A stretch of 34,233 nt of DNA from Methanosaeta sp. PtaU1.Bin112 (GCA_002067705.1 MVRL01000163.1:1-34233), one strand, 5' to 3'; numbered from the stretch's first letter, positions 6,356 to 14,771 are shown. The notes: generated by a model not told the origin, from the letters alone. Program-made: numbers and translations.

Positions 6356-7563
6356 CCGTACTGGATACCATCCACGGCGCGGCAATAATCGCTCGCCTGA
6401 TGGCCGAATCAGGCCTGCGGGCGGAAGCGTTCGAAGTATATCACAGCATTCCGAATCTATCGGACTTCGATATGGTTGCGGCCCCCGTTCACCTTCCACC
6501 CGGCAATCCCGCCCTATCTCAGGCCAGAAGAGCCCAGAAGAGAATCATCACTCACCACCAGGCGGTAGGTGAATTGCTGGCGGAGGAAGAAGGCTCATCG
6601 ATGGAGGTCTTCGAGATTACTGGGACGCACAGCAAGACCTCCACCGCGCTCTTGCTGGCCATGATCCTCTCCTGGCAGAAGAAGGTTCTCTCTCATACCA
6701 CTCGCGGCCTGGAGATCTGGGAGGAGGGCAAAGCCCGCCTTCTGGAAAAGGGACTCTCCATCACTCCTGGAAATGTAATCAGAGCTATGCAAGCTGCGCA
6801 GGCCAGTGAGGCAGAGGCTCTGGTCTGCGAGATCTCTCTGGGTGGCACGGGACTCGCCGACTATGGAATCATAACCAGCCTCTCTGGAGACTATCCTATC
6901 GCCGGTGCCACGAAATGGGCCAGCACCGCCAAACTGCAGATGCTCTCTCTCGCTAAAAGAGGCGCGAAGATCCTGGCCAATGCCGATGCTCGGCTATCGC
7001 CTGAAGTCTCATTTGCCAGAGGGGGACGCATATTTGCCAGGCCGGATGCTCTAATCTTCAGACGGGATGAGGTGCATCTTGATTTAGGCCAGGATCTTGA
7101 TTTCCAGGGCTATGAGACTGCCATTGCCGCGGCAGCGGCAGCCGCAGAGCAGGCAGGCATTCCAAAGGACACGATCGCTATGGCTCTGTCCGGCTTTGAC
7201 GGTTTTTCCGGGCGCATGAAGATCAAGCGTCTGCCCAATCAGACTATATATGACAGCTCTAACTCAGGTTTAAAGGTCAGAGATGTGCAAAGGGCGCTCG
7301 ACCGGGCGTCCGGCAGCAACCTGGTCGCGGTGATAGGGGAGGACAGCCAGACAGTATGCGAGGGCATGAACATCCCCGCTCTTTCAGACCTGCTCAGGCA
7401 GAGGAGGAGCGAGATTGCAAAGCTGATACTGGTCGGTGAAAGGCTCGTGCCCCTGGCTACAGAGCTGGGCGCGGCTTTTGCCAGTAATCTGCAGCAAGGG
7501 CTGGAAATAGCTCAAAAGGAGAGCCCGAAGAGGCTGCTTTCCTGCGTAAAATGCTTTAGGTGA
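6307..7563 (+). CDS. cfbE: coenzyme F430 synthetase CfbE (Mur ligase-like)
   Basis: CfbE uses ATP to form the gamma-lactam/cyclohexanone precursor steps that finish coenzyme F430 from 15,17(3)-seco-F430-17(3)-acid. The 418-residue product shows the Mur ligase P-loop [10 protein letters not shown] (about residues 103-112), a central GATKWAST region and a C-terminal ligase domain with [14 protein letters not shown] and [10 protein letters not shown]. The family normally begins near [11 protein letters not shown] (residue 16 here). No standard start codon lies just before that point, so ATG 6307, with a 49-base overlap into cfbA, is the best start available. The stop overlaps the start region of cfbD. 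Confidence 0.9.
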   Translation: MHRNTGIQAGDRGPRVAVLDTIHGAAIIARLMAESGLRAEAFEVYHSIPNLSDFDMVAAPVHLPPGNPALSQARRAQKRIITHHQAVGELLAEEEGSSMEVFEITGTHSKTSTALLLAMILSWQKKVLSHTTRGLEIWEEGKARLLEKGLSITPGNVIRAMQAAQASEAEALVCEISLGGTGLADYGIITSLSGDYPIAGATKWASTAKLQMLSLAKRGAKILANADARLSPEVSFARGGRIFARPDALIFRRDEVHLDLGQDLDFQGYETAIAAAAAAAEQAGIPKDTIAMALSGFDGFSGRMKIKRLPNQTIYDSSNSGLKVRDVQRALDRASGSNLVAVIGEDSQTVCEGMNIPALSDLLRQRRSEIAKLILVGERLVPLATELGAAFASNLQQGLEIAQKESPKRLLSCVKCFR

Positions 7564-7568
7564 TACAA

Positions 7569-8693
7569 ATGGCAAGCGAAGTGCAAAAGGCAAGCGAAGT
7601 GCAGAACTTGATGATACTTCATCCCAGACCAAGCTCAATAGTTGCTGCACTATACACCCTGCGCGACCTCGGCGTCGAGGTGGTGATATTGCATGGCCCG
7701 AGCGGTTGTTGCTTCAAGCATGCCCGTCTCCTGGAAGAGGACGGGGTGAGGGTTCTCACCACCGCGCTGGATGAAGCGGGATTTGTATTCGGAGGGCAGC
7801 GGCCACTTACCGCTATTTTGAAGAAGGCGAGCGAATTGTTCCATCCCAAGCTCATGGCCATCTCAGGGACATGCAGCAGCATGATCATAGGCGACGATCT
7901 GCATCAGGCAGTCCAGGATGCTCAATTGGATATACCTGTACTGGAGGTGGAGGTTCACGCCGGCTACAGGGATAATACCAAAGGCGTCATCCTCACTTTA
8001 GAGGCGGCAAAAGAAAAGGGAATCATAGACGAAAAAGAGCTTGCCAGACAGAAGGGCTTGCTCGAAAAAGCCACCCTTGTGGAGAAGCTGCACGGAGCCG
8101 CGAGCAGCGAGTACCTGGCTCCGGAGCGGGGAGATCTCAAATATGAAGCAGCGTCCAGGCTTCTGGAGCTGATCCGGCAGGGAAAGAGAGGCCTGAACAT
8201 CCTCAATGCCAAGAAGGAGACTGGCTACATGTTCGCAGACATTACTGCTGCCGTAGCTGAGGTTGCCGGAGATCAGGTGGATACCCTGGCCAACCTGGAT
8301 GACCGGGTGGGTCTTCCCAAGGTGAGAATGGACGCAGCCAACATCGCCCGCGACCTCAAGCAAAGAGAGGTGAATTTCCAGATCATCGGCGGACTGGATG
8401 AGTATCCGGTGACGGGTGATGCAGTTCAGGAGATGATCGGAGACAAGCATTATGACTTTGCCGTGATCTCAGGAGTTCCTCATGCCCTGCCGATACCCGC
8501 TCTGAAGGGCATGGAGATATTCTCAATCACCAATGGGCCTCGCCAGGTCAAGCCTCTGCGCAATTTGGGCCACCAGCATGTCACAGTGGAGCTGGATCTT
8601 CATCCCAAGACCATGGGCGTGAAGAGCCTGGTAGAATCGGAGTTTGGAGCCACATTGCGGACGCTGAGCAAAAGCAAAGCTATGGAGTGCTAA
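7569..8693 (+). CDS. cfbD: Ni-sirohydrochlorin a,c-diamide reductive cyclase, catalytic subunit CfbD
   Basis: CfbD is the NifD-like component that, with the NifH-like CfbC, reduces and cyclises Ni-sirohydrochlorin a,c-diamide in F430 synthesis. The 374-residue product has nitrogenase-component-1 features: [14 protein letters not shown] and [14 protein letters not shown] hold the cysteines expected to bind the 4Fe-4S cluster. [15 protein letters not shown] and [13 protein letters not shown] follow. ATG 7569 has AGGTGAT 4 bases before it, overlapping the cfbE stop. GTG 7560 is less likely. Codons 2-13 contain a duplicated ASEVQ unit. The reductase partner cfbC and the amidase cfbB are not in the window. 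Confidence 0.92.
   Translation: MASEVQKASEVQNLMILHPRPSSIVAALYTLRDLGVEVVILHGPSGCCFKHARLLEEDGVRVLTTALDEAGFVFGGQRPLTAILKKASELFHPKLMAISGTCSSMIIGDDLHQAVQDAQLDIPVLEVEVHAGYRDNTKGVILTLEAAKEKGIIDEKELARQKGLLEKATLVEKLHGAASSEYLAPERGDLKYEAASRLLELIRQGKRGLNILNAKKETGYMFADITAAVAEVAGDQVDTLANLDDRVGLPKVRMDAANIARDLKQREVNFQIIGGLDEYPVTGDAVQEMIGDKHYDFAVISGVPHALPIPALKGMEIFSITNGPRQVKPLRNLGHQHVTVELDLHPKTMGVKSLVESEFGATLRTLSKSKAMEC
7572..7604 (+). repeat. 18-base tandem duplication at the 5' end of cfbD
   Basis: GGCAAGCGAAGTGCA occurs twice with an 18-base period directly after the start codon, so the protein begins with ASEVQK then ASEVQN. The unit keeps the frame and precedes the conserved domain, which starts at about residue 15. 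Confidence 0.7.
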
Positions 8694-8734
8694 AAATGAA
8701 AGCTCTGATGCCCGAAATGAACTCTAAATTTTAG

Positions 8735-8742
8735 TTTTTTTT
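8735..8742 (+). terminator. oligo-T terminator of the cfb genes
   Basis: A run of eight T lies 42 bases after the cfbD stop codon and just touches the stop codon of the convergent secE. T-runs of this length commonly end archaeal transcripts. Confidence 0.6.
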
Positions 8743-9031
8743 AGAAGGCTTTGGGCAGTTCTGTGAGCAGGGCATATATGACGAAGCCAAGGGTGCCGAT
8801 AATGCCTATGCCGGCCATCGAGACCTTGGCGATCATATTGAACTCCTCACGGCTGGGCTTTCGGGCCAGCCTCAAAACCCGCATATACTCATCCACATTT
8901 GTGGAAGGCATGGTGACGCCCAGATCGACGTCATCCAGATTCAGCTTATTTTTAATATCCAGTTTGTCCTTGAGATCGAGCTTCTGCCTGGCAGCGCTCT
9001 TCTTCTCAGTAACCTCAGTTCCCTCGCTCAT
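8741..9031 (-). CDS. secE: protein translocase subunit SecE / Sec61 gamma
   Basis: SecE clamps the SecY channel in the cytoplasmic membrane. The C-terminal half shows the family core: an amphipathic helix DEYMRVLRLARKPSREEF (about residues 47-64), then a single membrane span GIGIIGTLGFVIYALL. The 96-residue length is longer than the roughly 60 residues common in archaea. The extra N-terminus is a charged Lys/Asp/Leu stretch in which KLDLKDKLDIKNKLNLDD repeats every 6 residues. The gene stands alone and is not next to nusG. A TATA box 28 bases before the ATG suggests a leaderless transcript. Confidence 0.88.
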   Translation of the reverse strand: MSEGTEVTEKKSAARQKLDLKDKLDIKNKLNLDDVDLGVTMPSTNVDEYMRVLRLARKPSREEFNMIAKVSMAGIGIIGTLGFVIYALLTELPKAF

Positions 9032-9053
9032 TCAGCAGGGGAAAGGAATTAGT

Positions 9054-9065
9054 GCATAAAAAACC
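9054..9065 (-). promoter_or_regulatory. TATA box of secE
   Basis: The minus strand reads GGTTTTTTATGC, centred about 28 bases upstream of the secE ATG. That spacing puts the transcription start at or next to the start codon. Confidence 0.45.
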
Positions 9066-9074
9066 TTTCGATCG

Positions 9075-9887
9075 TCACTCTTTGCAGACGCATGGTCTTT
9101 CCGCTTCCACCTCCAGGCGCATCATCTGCACGTGGGCCTGGCCGTTCCTATCCAATGGATACCTCTCTAGATACCTTCCTGCGATCTCCTTTATGAACTG
9201 GCCTTGCAGATGGGCAGGCAGCCTCTGAGTGTAGGGCAGCCAGGTATTGCGGATGATTCCCTCCAGGCCAGCCTGACCCTGATGGATCATATCCTTGGCT
9301 TTAAGATCCACTCTTCGGGGGAGAAGGCAGGCCTCCTCCAGCCATGGCCTGTACTCCTCCGGCCCGTAGAAATGATAGGGAAAGGAAAAGCCTGAGAAGT
9401 ATTTATTCCACGGTGGGCTCATGATGATCTCGCCGGTCAGGTCTAAAATCCGGACGGCGTTTCCTCTTCCACCGCACTGCATGAGAAATTTGCCGCCGGG
9501 AGCCAGGCCCCTGCGGATGGATCTGAGAACAGGCAATTGGTCTTCTATCCAGTGCAGACAGGCAAAAGAGACGACCAAATCGAATTGCTCCAGGAAGTGA
9601 AGTCGAGACGCATCGCCCACCTGAAAGGAGAGATTGGACTGATCGACATGCCTGCTGACGGCAAAGCTGACCATCTCCGGAGAGAGGTCGATTCCCAGAA
9701 CGGATCCCCCTGGCACCAGGCCTGCCAGGTGGGCGGTGATCCTTCCGTCTCCGGATCCGATATCCAGGATACGTTCATCGCCCTTGAGCTTCAGTTCCGA
9801 GATGAGGGCCATGGCCCAGCTGTATTGGGCTGAGGAACTCTTTTCATAATCTTCCGGATTCCATTTGTGCGTTTCCGTTGCGTTCAT
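9075..9887 (-). CDS. class I SAM-dependent methyltransferase (trans-aconitate methyltransferase-like)
   Basis: The 270-residue protein has the SAM-binding motif ILDIGSGDGRIT (residues 40-51), then VLGIDLSPEMV for the acidic ribose contact, VGDASRL, and LVVSFACLHWIEDQ. This arrangement resembles the Tam/UbiE-like small-molecule methyltransferases. The substrate cannot be read from the sequence. The C-terminal third (EEYRPWLEEACLL and TWLPYTQRLP) resembles trans-aconitate 2-methyltransferase relatives. The gene lies 22 bases after the GerW-like gene on the same strand and probably shares its transcript. Confidence 0.85.
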   Translation of the reverse strand: MNATETHKWNPEDYEKSSSAQYSWAMALISELKLKGDERILDIGSGDGRITAHLAGLVPGGSVLGIDLSPEMVSFAVSRHVDQSNLSFQVGDASRLHFLEQFDLVVSFACLHWIEDQLPVLRSIRRGLAPGGKFLMQCGGRGNAVRILDLTGEIIMSPPWNKYFSGFSFPYHFYGPEEYRPWLEEACLLPRRVDLKAKDMIHQGQAGLEGIIRNTWLPYTQRLPAHLQGQFIKEIAGRYLERYPLDRNGQAHVQMMRLEVEAERPCVCKE

Positions 9888-9909
9888 GTATTTCCGCGGT
9901 TATTCTCCT

Positions 9910-10314
9910 TCAGGAGCTATCATCCTCTCCTTTGATCTGCACATGCGTCTCTTTCTTGCGGGTGAGGCCTTCCAGAAGCTTGGGAACGGAATCTGCAACG
10001 TGTTCTATCAAGGTGTGCTGGGCCTCCTTCAGCCGCTCTACCCGCACGCCGTTCTGGTCCATGATTATGACCGCTATGGGCTTCATGCCCAATGCCCCGC
10101 CGCCTCCGCCATTTGGACTATCGGCCTTTCCCGCTCCCGAGCCCGCACCAAAGCCCATCCCCACGCTCATCAGGGGAATGACTGTCTTTCCCTCCACGGT
10201 AACCGGATCGCCCACCGCATTCTTGGCGGATAGAGACTTTTGCATCTCTTCGGTTATGGTCTTCAGTATATCGGTCAGTTCCCGCGTCTTCTCACTGCCA
10301 GACAATGTTTTCAC
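9910..10314 (-). CDS. GerW (YtfJ) family protein
   Basis: The 134-residue protein matches the GerW/YtfJ family, first known from Bacillus spores but widespread in archaea, where its role is unknown. Typical parts are VGDPVTVEGKTVIPLMSVGMG, a Gly-rich centre containing GFGAGSGAG and GGGGG, then ALGMKPIAVIIMDQNGV. No signal peptide is visible. The start is a GTG at 10314 with GGTGGG just upstream. It follows panE by 28 bases and precedes the methyltransferase by 22, so the three are probably one operon. Confidence 0.82.
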   Translation of the reverse strand: MKTLSGSEKTRELTDILKTITEEMQKSLSAKNAVGDPVTVEGKTVIPLMSVGMGFGAGSGAGKADSPNGGGGGALGMKPIAVIIMDQNGVRVERLKEAQHTLIEHVADSVPKLLEGLTRKKETHVQIKGEDDSS

Positions 10315-10342
10315 ACTCCCACCAGTAATTGGCCTGTATAGG

Positions 10343-11323
10343 TCAAAAAGCTTTCTTTTTCTCCTTGAACTTTATGAGAGAGGTAAGAAGGTCGTTATAG
10401 GGCGTGATGATGCCGCAATCCCGGGCATAGGCAGAGATGGCCCCGTTCAAAGCATCGATCTCCGTTTGCCGTCCCAATTCGATGTCCTGCAACATGCTGG
10501 CGCGATGGCCGACGGTAGGCGGAAGCTGCTTATTCAGCAGATAATGATAATACTCATCTGCATCCCGGTAAGGAGCCTTCACTCCTTTTGCCTTCATCAC
10601 CAGAAAGATCTCCTCGATTATGATCCGGATGATGCCTCTCGTCTCTTCATTTTCGCCCAGATCTCCGTAGGCGACCTCCAACAATGCGCCCAGGGGATTC
10701 AGAGAACAGTTGTAGAGGACTTTGCCCCAGATGGCCGCCCAGATCTCGTCTTTGCTCACGATTCTGCAGGGAATGCCTGACAGGAGCAGATCATCCTTCA
10801 ATGCCGTCAGGAGCAGCTGGTTTACAGGTAGGAACGGCTCGCCCAGCAGGACATCATCGGCATTGACGGTAACATTCGCGTGGCCAGGCTCAAGGATCTC
10901 CGCTCCGAAGATGACCCGTGCCCCTACGGTGCGGCCTTGGCCTGCCAGACTGGCGATGGCCTCCCAGTTGTCCAGGCCGTTTTGCATTGAGACCATGATC
11001 CCATCATCTGATAGCAGCTCTTTCGCATCCGTTGCGGCTGCAATTGTATCCTTGGCCTTCACACAGAGGAGAATGATGGAGAACTTTTTCTGTCCCGCTG
11101 GGGAGAAGGCAATCCGGGTTGATTTCTGCATCTCTTCCGCCGGTATAAAGCGCTCACCCCAAATGCCGGAGACCTTCAGTCCGTTCTCGGAGAAAGCCCG
11201 AAAGTGCGCGCCTCTGCCAATATAGGCGACAGAGCGGCCCAGAGTCTGCAAAAATCCGCCCAACACGCTGCCTATGGCCCCTGCACCGTAGATTAGATAG
11301 TCGGGGCTTATGCCGGTTTTCAT
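10343..11323 (-). CDS. panE: 2-dehydropantoate 2-reductase (ketopantoate reductase, PanE/ApbA family)
   Basis: The enzyme reduces ketopantoate to pantoate with NADPH for coenzyme A synthesis. At the N-terminus DYLIYGAGAIGSVLGG is the Rossmann dinucleotide loop. VKAKDT, MQNGLDN and VGARVIFGAE are family markers around the active site. The C-terminal helical domain has WGKVLYNCSLNPLGALL with the catalytic Lys, and RASMLQDIELGRQTEIDALNG. The frame is open to 11428, but the family start and the TATA position favour ATG 11323, giving 326 residues. It diverges from the M6-related gene and shares an AT-rich promoter core with it. Other substrates are possible in this superfamily. Confidence 0.88.
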   Translation of the reverse strand: MKTGISPDYLIYGAGAIGSVLGGFLQTLGRSVAYIGRGAHFRAFSENGLKVSGIWGERFIPAEEMQKSTRIAFSPAGQKKFSIILLCVKAKDTIAAATDAKELLSDDGIMVSMQNGLDNWEAIASLAGQGRTVGARVIFGAEILEPGHANVTVNADDVLLGEPFLPVNQLLLTALKDDLLLSGIPCRIVSKDEIWAAIWGKVLYNCSLNPLGALLEVAYGDLGENEETRGIIRIIIEEIFLVMKAKGVKAPYRDADEYYHYLLNKQLPPTVGHRASMLQDIELGRQTEIDALNGAISAYARDCGIITPYNDLLTSLIKFKEKKKAF

Positions 11324-11369
11324 AAACGGCAAGTGGATTTGGTCCCATAAGAGGGTTTCGAAAAGCATA

Positions 11370-11386
11370 GATTTAAATATTTTTAG
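11370..11386. promoter_or_regulatory. shared, nearly palindromic TATA region between panE and the M6-prodomain gene
   Basis: The core TTTAAATATTTTTAG can be read as a TATA box on both strands. On the minus strand it lies about 50 bases before the panE ATG. On the plus strand it lies about 70 bases before the ATG at 11448. Both distances allow short leaders, so one site may drive both genes. Confidence 0.4.
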
Positions 11387-11447
11387 GGAGGGACCTAAGC
11401 GAAAAGAGGATCCGGCTAAAAAGACCACAGGTTCCGTCTTGAGTCAT

Positions 11448-11744
11448 ATGAGCGCAATATTCGGTGAGAAGCTGACCTTCTCGCAGGAGAAGGGACCAGA
11501 TGTCAAGCTGGTGGTCAACGGCGACGAATTTTATGCTCAATACGAGACGGAAGATGGCTACTCAGCTATCTATGACCGGGATCTTGGATTATTCTGCTAC
11601 GCTCTTCTAAAAGATGGAGCCTATTACTCCAGCAAAATCCCCATCAGCAATAGTCCCCCCCTTGATCTGGAAAAACATCTGCAGGAGGCAGGAAGCATTC
11701 GTCTGGCCAAAGCAGATCTGAGCGCCAAGAGAAAGGGATGGTAA
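11448..11744 (+). CDS. free-standing M6-protease N-terminal (prodomain-like) protein
   Basis: The 98-residue product aligns by eye along its whole length with the first about 85 residues of the protease encoded 80 bases downstream. Shared landmarks are the start MSAI-GE-L-F, then GDEFY, EDGYSAIYDRDLGL/DEGYSAIYDADLGL, and a final KHLQE/RHLRE. It has no catalytic domain and no signal peptide. ATG 11448 is chosen because its context (GAGCGCAATA) is the same as at the start of the paralogue. The frame is open upstream to 11310 but that part is unlike protein. It is either an inhibitor/chaperone-like separate prodomain or the remnant of a truncated protease. I cannot tell which. Confidence 0.65.
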   Translation: MSAIFGEKLTFSQEKGPDVKLVVNGDEFYAQYETEDGYSAIYDRDLGLFCYALLKDGAYYSSKIPISNSPPLDLEKHLQEAGSIRLAKADLSAKRKGW

Positions 11745-11756
11745 TCTTAATCAAAT

Positions 11757-11768
11757 CTAAATATTTAG
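11757..11768 (+). promoter_or_regulatory. TATA box of the M6 protease gene
   Basis: The perfect palindrome CTAAATATTTAG lies about 60 bases before the TTG start. Transcription starting near 11790 would leave a leader of about 35 bases that includes AGAGGTAGG at 11811-11819. Confidence 0.45.
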
Positions 11769-11824
11769 AGATGCAACACACTCATCTATTCCAGGACAAT
11801 CGGGAAGATGAGAGGTAGGTTGCA

Positions 11825-14053
11825 TTGAGCGCAATACTAGGGGAGTCGCTGCTCTTTCCCCAAAGAAACGGGCCGCAGATCAGGCTAAAGGTCTTCGGCG
11901 ATGAGTTTTACAGCTACCAGGAAAACGACGAAGGCTACTCGGCGATTTATGATGCTGATTTGGGTCTGTACGCCTATGCTCGTCTGCTGGGCGGAATGCT
12001 GATCTCAACCGGCGTTCCCCTGAGCGAGCTTGCTCCGGCCGGTGTAAAGAGACATCTCAGGGAATCGCAAGAAACAATAGCCGCCAAATTCGAGCAGAGG
12101 TTTGCCAGAAATTCCGCCAGCCGGGATGGAGCCGCTCGCGTTCTTGGCAGAAGCATGGGCCTGCTGGAAGGACGGAAAGTAAATCAGGGAAAGATACTGG
12201 GTCTGACTATTCTCGTCCAATTCTCAGATGTCAAGACATCCATAAATCCAGCGGATGTATCCGATATGCTCAATACGCCTGGTTATAATCGCTACGGAAA
12301 TTTTTGTTCGGTTAGAGACTATTTCCTCAAGATGTCCTCCGGAAAGCTGGACTACTCCAATGTGGTAATTGGCCCCATAACCCTAAGCCACGAGAAGCAG
12401 TATTACGTAGAGCATCCGCTGGTCGAGGAGACGCTGCGGGCGGCGGCGAAGAGCGGCATAGACCTGCAGCAGTTCGATAGCAAGAGAGAGGGCTATATCG
12501 ATGCCATAAACATTCTCTATGCCGGAAAATCGCTATACCAGGGAGATTACATCTGGCCGCACAACGGAATTATCAACATCATGCTGGGCAACATGAGGGC
12601 GTACTTCTATATGCTGACTGGCCTGGGAGACGACAGGACGGAGCTGTCCATAGGCACATTCTGCCACGAGAACTCCCATATGCTCTGCCGCCTGCCCGAT
12701 CTTTACGATTATGGCAAACGCGACGGCGACTTCCAAGGCAGCGCCGGACTTGGCAGCTATTGCCTGATGAGCTACGGAAACCATCTAGATGATGGAAAGA
12801 CGCCGGCACCGATATGCGCATACCTGAGGAACTTAGCCGGATGGTGCAGTAATATCGTGAACCTGAATGAGGCTGGAGAGTATCAGGCCAATCATGGAGA
12901 CTATGATACCGTATTGATCTACCGAACAGACAACGAGAATGAGTATTTCATTGTGGAGAACCGCACTGCTCTCGATCTGGATGAGCATCTCCCCTCCAGC
13001 GGCCTGGCAGTCTACCACTGCGATATCTTCGGCTCGAATGAGTGGCAAGGCGGAACGCCGTATCACCATTACCAGTGCGGACTGCTCCAGGCGGACGGCC
13101 ATCTGGACCTGGAGAAGAACAGAAATGAAGGCGACTCATCAGATCTCTTTGGCAGAATCGATGGCCTTGCCCTGTCTCATGACACCCTGCCCTCCTCTTG
13201 CCAGTGGGACCTCTCCGAATCGAAGCTGATCATATCCAACATCAGCGAACCTGGCCAGGTAATCAGCTTCCGAACGGGTCCGGTCAAATCCACCAGAGCG
13301 GCCCGGGGTGAAGCGGTCTCCGCCGCTCTGATCAATGATAACGACCCGCAGGGCGTCTCCAGCGTCATCACGCTCTCAGAGAAAGGAAAGATCAGTGCCC
13401 TACGAGTCTCTCTGGATATCACCCATACCTACATAGGAGATCTGAGGGTAGAACTCATAGCTCCATCAGGCGAGAGAGCTGTTCTGCATGATCGCAAGGG
13501 TGGAGGCAATGACAACCTGATCACGACCTTTGATAGCGAGAGCAAGCAGGAGCTGAAAGCCTTCCTGGGCCTGCCCTCCCGAGGAGACTGGACGCTATGG
13601 GTTGCCGATCTGGCCAAGATCGACACGGGAAAGCTGAATCGATGGTCCATTGAGCTGGACCTGGAAGCCTCTAGCGGCTCAGCAAGCTATGATGCCGCGC
13701 CCAATCTGGAGATACCCGATGGCGATCCGACAGGAATCAGCCATGCCATACTGGTAGAAAGGGAAGGCATGGTCCAGGAGATAAAGGTGAGCGTTGACAT
13801 CAGCCATAACTATGTGAGCGACCTGAGAGTGGAGCTATTCTCCCCCGGCGGAAAGAGAGCGGTGCTTCACAATGCTACAGGCAGCGGCAAACCGGATATC
13901 GTAAGGACGTTTGAGTCTAAGGATTCCCCCGATCTGGCTGGCTTCAAGGGCCAGCTCCTGATGGGCAACTGGATCATGAGGGTGACTGACCTGGAACAAA
14001 GAGATGTGGGAAGGCTGAATAAATGGGCAATGGAGCTCTCATTCCTGGAGTAG
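11825..14053 (+). CDS. M6-family (immune inhibitor A-like) metalloprotease with two C-terminal P-domains
   Basis: A zinc endopeptidase-type protein of 742 residues. Residues 1-85 form the N-terminal domain also found alone upstream. The catalytic domain starts near KILGLTILVQFSDV and carries H281-E-N-S-H285 followed by MLCRLPDLYDYG. HExxH supplies the catalytic Glu and two zinc ligands. The PDLYD segment is the M6 hallmark, here one residue further on than in the common HEFGHxLGLPDLYD form. Two proprotein-convertase-type P-domains follow at about residues 490-615 and 622-742; each has SxxLxVSLDITHTYIGDLRVEL-like strands and ends with a GDWTLWVxD-like strand. Translation starts at TTG, with a good GAGGTAGG site. 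No signal peptide or membrane anchor is visible, which is odd for this family. Confidence 0.88.
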   Translation: MSAILGESLLFPQRNGPQIRLKVFGDEFYSYQENDEGYSAIYDADLGLYAYARLLGGMLISTGVPLSELAPAGVKRHLRESQETIAAKFEQRFARNSASRDGAARVLGRSMGLLEGRKVNQGKILGLTILVQFSDVKTSINPADVSDMLNTPGYNRYGNFCSVRDYFLKMSSGKLDYSNVVIGPITLSHEKQYYVEHPLVEETLRAAAKSGIDLQQFDSKREGYIDAINILYAGKSLYQGDYIWPHNGIINIMLGNMRAYFYMLTGLGDDRTELSIGTFCHENSHMLCRLPDLYDYGKRDGDFQGSAGLGSYCLMSYGNHLDDGKTPAPICAYLRNLAGWCSNIVNLNEAGEYQANHGDYDTVLIYRTDNENEYFIVENRTALDLDEHLPSSGLAVYHCDIFGSNEWQGGTPYHHYQCGLLQADGHLDLEKNRNEGDSSDLFGRIDGLALSHDTLPSSCQWDLSESKLIISNISEPGQVISFRTGPVKSTRAARGEAVSAALINDNDPQGVSSVITLSEKGKISALRVSLDITHTYIGDLRVELIAPSGERAVLHDRKGGGNDNLITTFDSESKQELKAFLGLPSRGDWTLWVADLAKIDTGKLNRWSIELDLEASSGSASYDAAPNLEIPDGDPTGISHAILVEREGMVQEIKVSVDISHNYVSDLRVELFSPGGKRAVLHNATGSGKPDIVRTFESKDSPDLAGFKGQLLMGNWIMRVTDLEQRDVGRLNKWAMELSFLE

Positions 14054-14057
14054 ATTC

Positions 14058-14771
14058 ATGAAAATTCACTATCTTCAGCATGTGCCCTTCGAAGATCTAG
14101 CCAATATCGAGAGCTGGGCTAGGTCCCGCGGCCATGATCTCTCCCGAACGCTGCTTTTCTCGGATGAAAAACTGCCGGAGATGGCTCAATTCGACTGGCT
14201 GATAATCATGGGCGGTCCCATGAACATTTACGAAGAAGACAGATACCCCTGGCTCGTGAAGGAGAAGGAGTTCATCCGACGCGCCATCGCCAGCGACAAG
14301 ATGGTTCTGGGCATCTGCCTGGGCGCTCAGCTCATGGCGGATGTGATGGGCAGCGGCATTCGGAGAAACGAGTACAGGGAAATCGGATGGTTTGCTGTGA
14401 GCCTCACCGAAGAGGGGATGCGATCCCCCCTCTTCTCAGTCCTACCGGAGAGGTTTGTGGCCCTGCACTGGCATGGCGACACCTTCGGAATCCCTCCGGG
14501 AGCAGTGCGAACTGCAGAGAGCCGGGCCTGCGCAAATCAGGCTTTCATCAAGGGAAAGGCAATTGGGCTGCAGTTTCATCTGGAGTCTTGCCGAGACAGC
14601 ATCGATCGCCTGCTCGAAAACTGCGCCGATGAGCTGACCGATGGGCCGTTTGTGCAAAGCCGGGAGGAGCTGTCCGCTCATCCGGAGCGGCTCACTCAAA
14701 TCCGGGGTTTGATGGAAAAGCTTCTGGACCGGGTGGAAGAGGTGCTGGGACCCGCGCAGGGTGCATCCTGA
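14058..14771 (+). CDS. class I glutamine amidotransferase-like protein
   Basis: The 237-residue protein has the GATase1 fold. IIMGGPMNIYEED is the oxyanion-side loop, LGICLGAQLMAD carries the nucleophile Cys87, and GLQFHLES carries His174 and Glu176, completing the triad. It has no synthetase domain, so it either works with an unknown partner or hydrolyses a gamma-glutamyl substrate, as some GuaA-like stand-alone members do. It begins 4 bases after the protease stop codon and is surely co-transcribed with it. A link between the two activities is not obvious. Confidence 0.88.
   Translation: MKIHYLQHVPFEDLANIESWARSRGHDLSRTLLFSDEKLPEMAQFDWLIIMGGPMNIYEEDRYPWLVKEKEFIRRAIASDKMVLGICLGAQLMADVMGSGIRRNEYREIGWFAVSLTEEGMRSPLFSVLPERFVALHWHGDTFGIPPGAVRTAESRACANQAFIKGKAIGLQFHLESCRDSIDRLLENCADELTDGPFVQSREELSAHPERLTQIRGLMEKLLDRVEEVLGPAQGAS

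Noticed and set aside
9878-10780. Plus-strand open frame of 300 codons
   Set aside because: It runs antisense through the GerW-like and panE genes and reads as low-complexity Ser/Phe/Pro-rich sequence.
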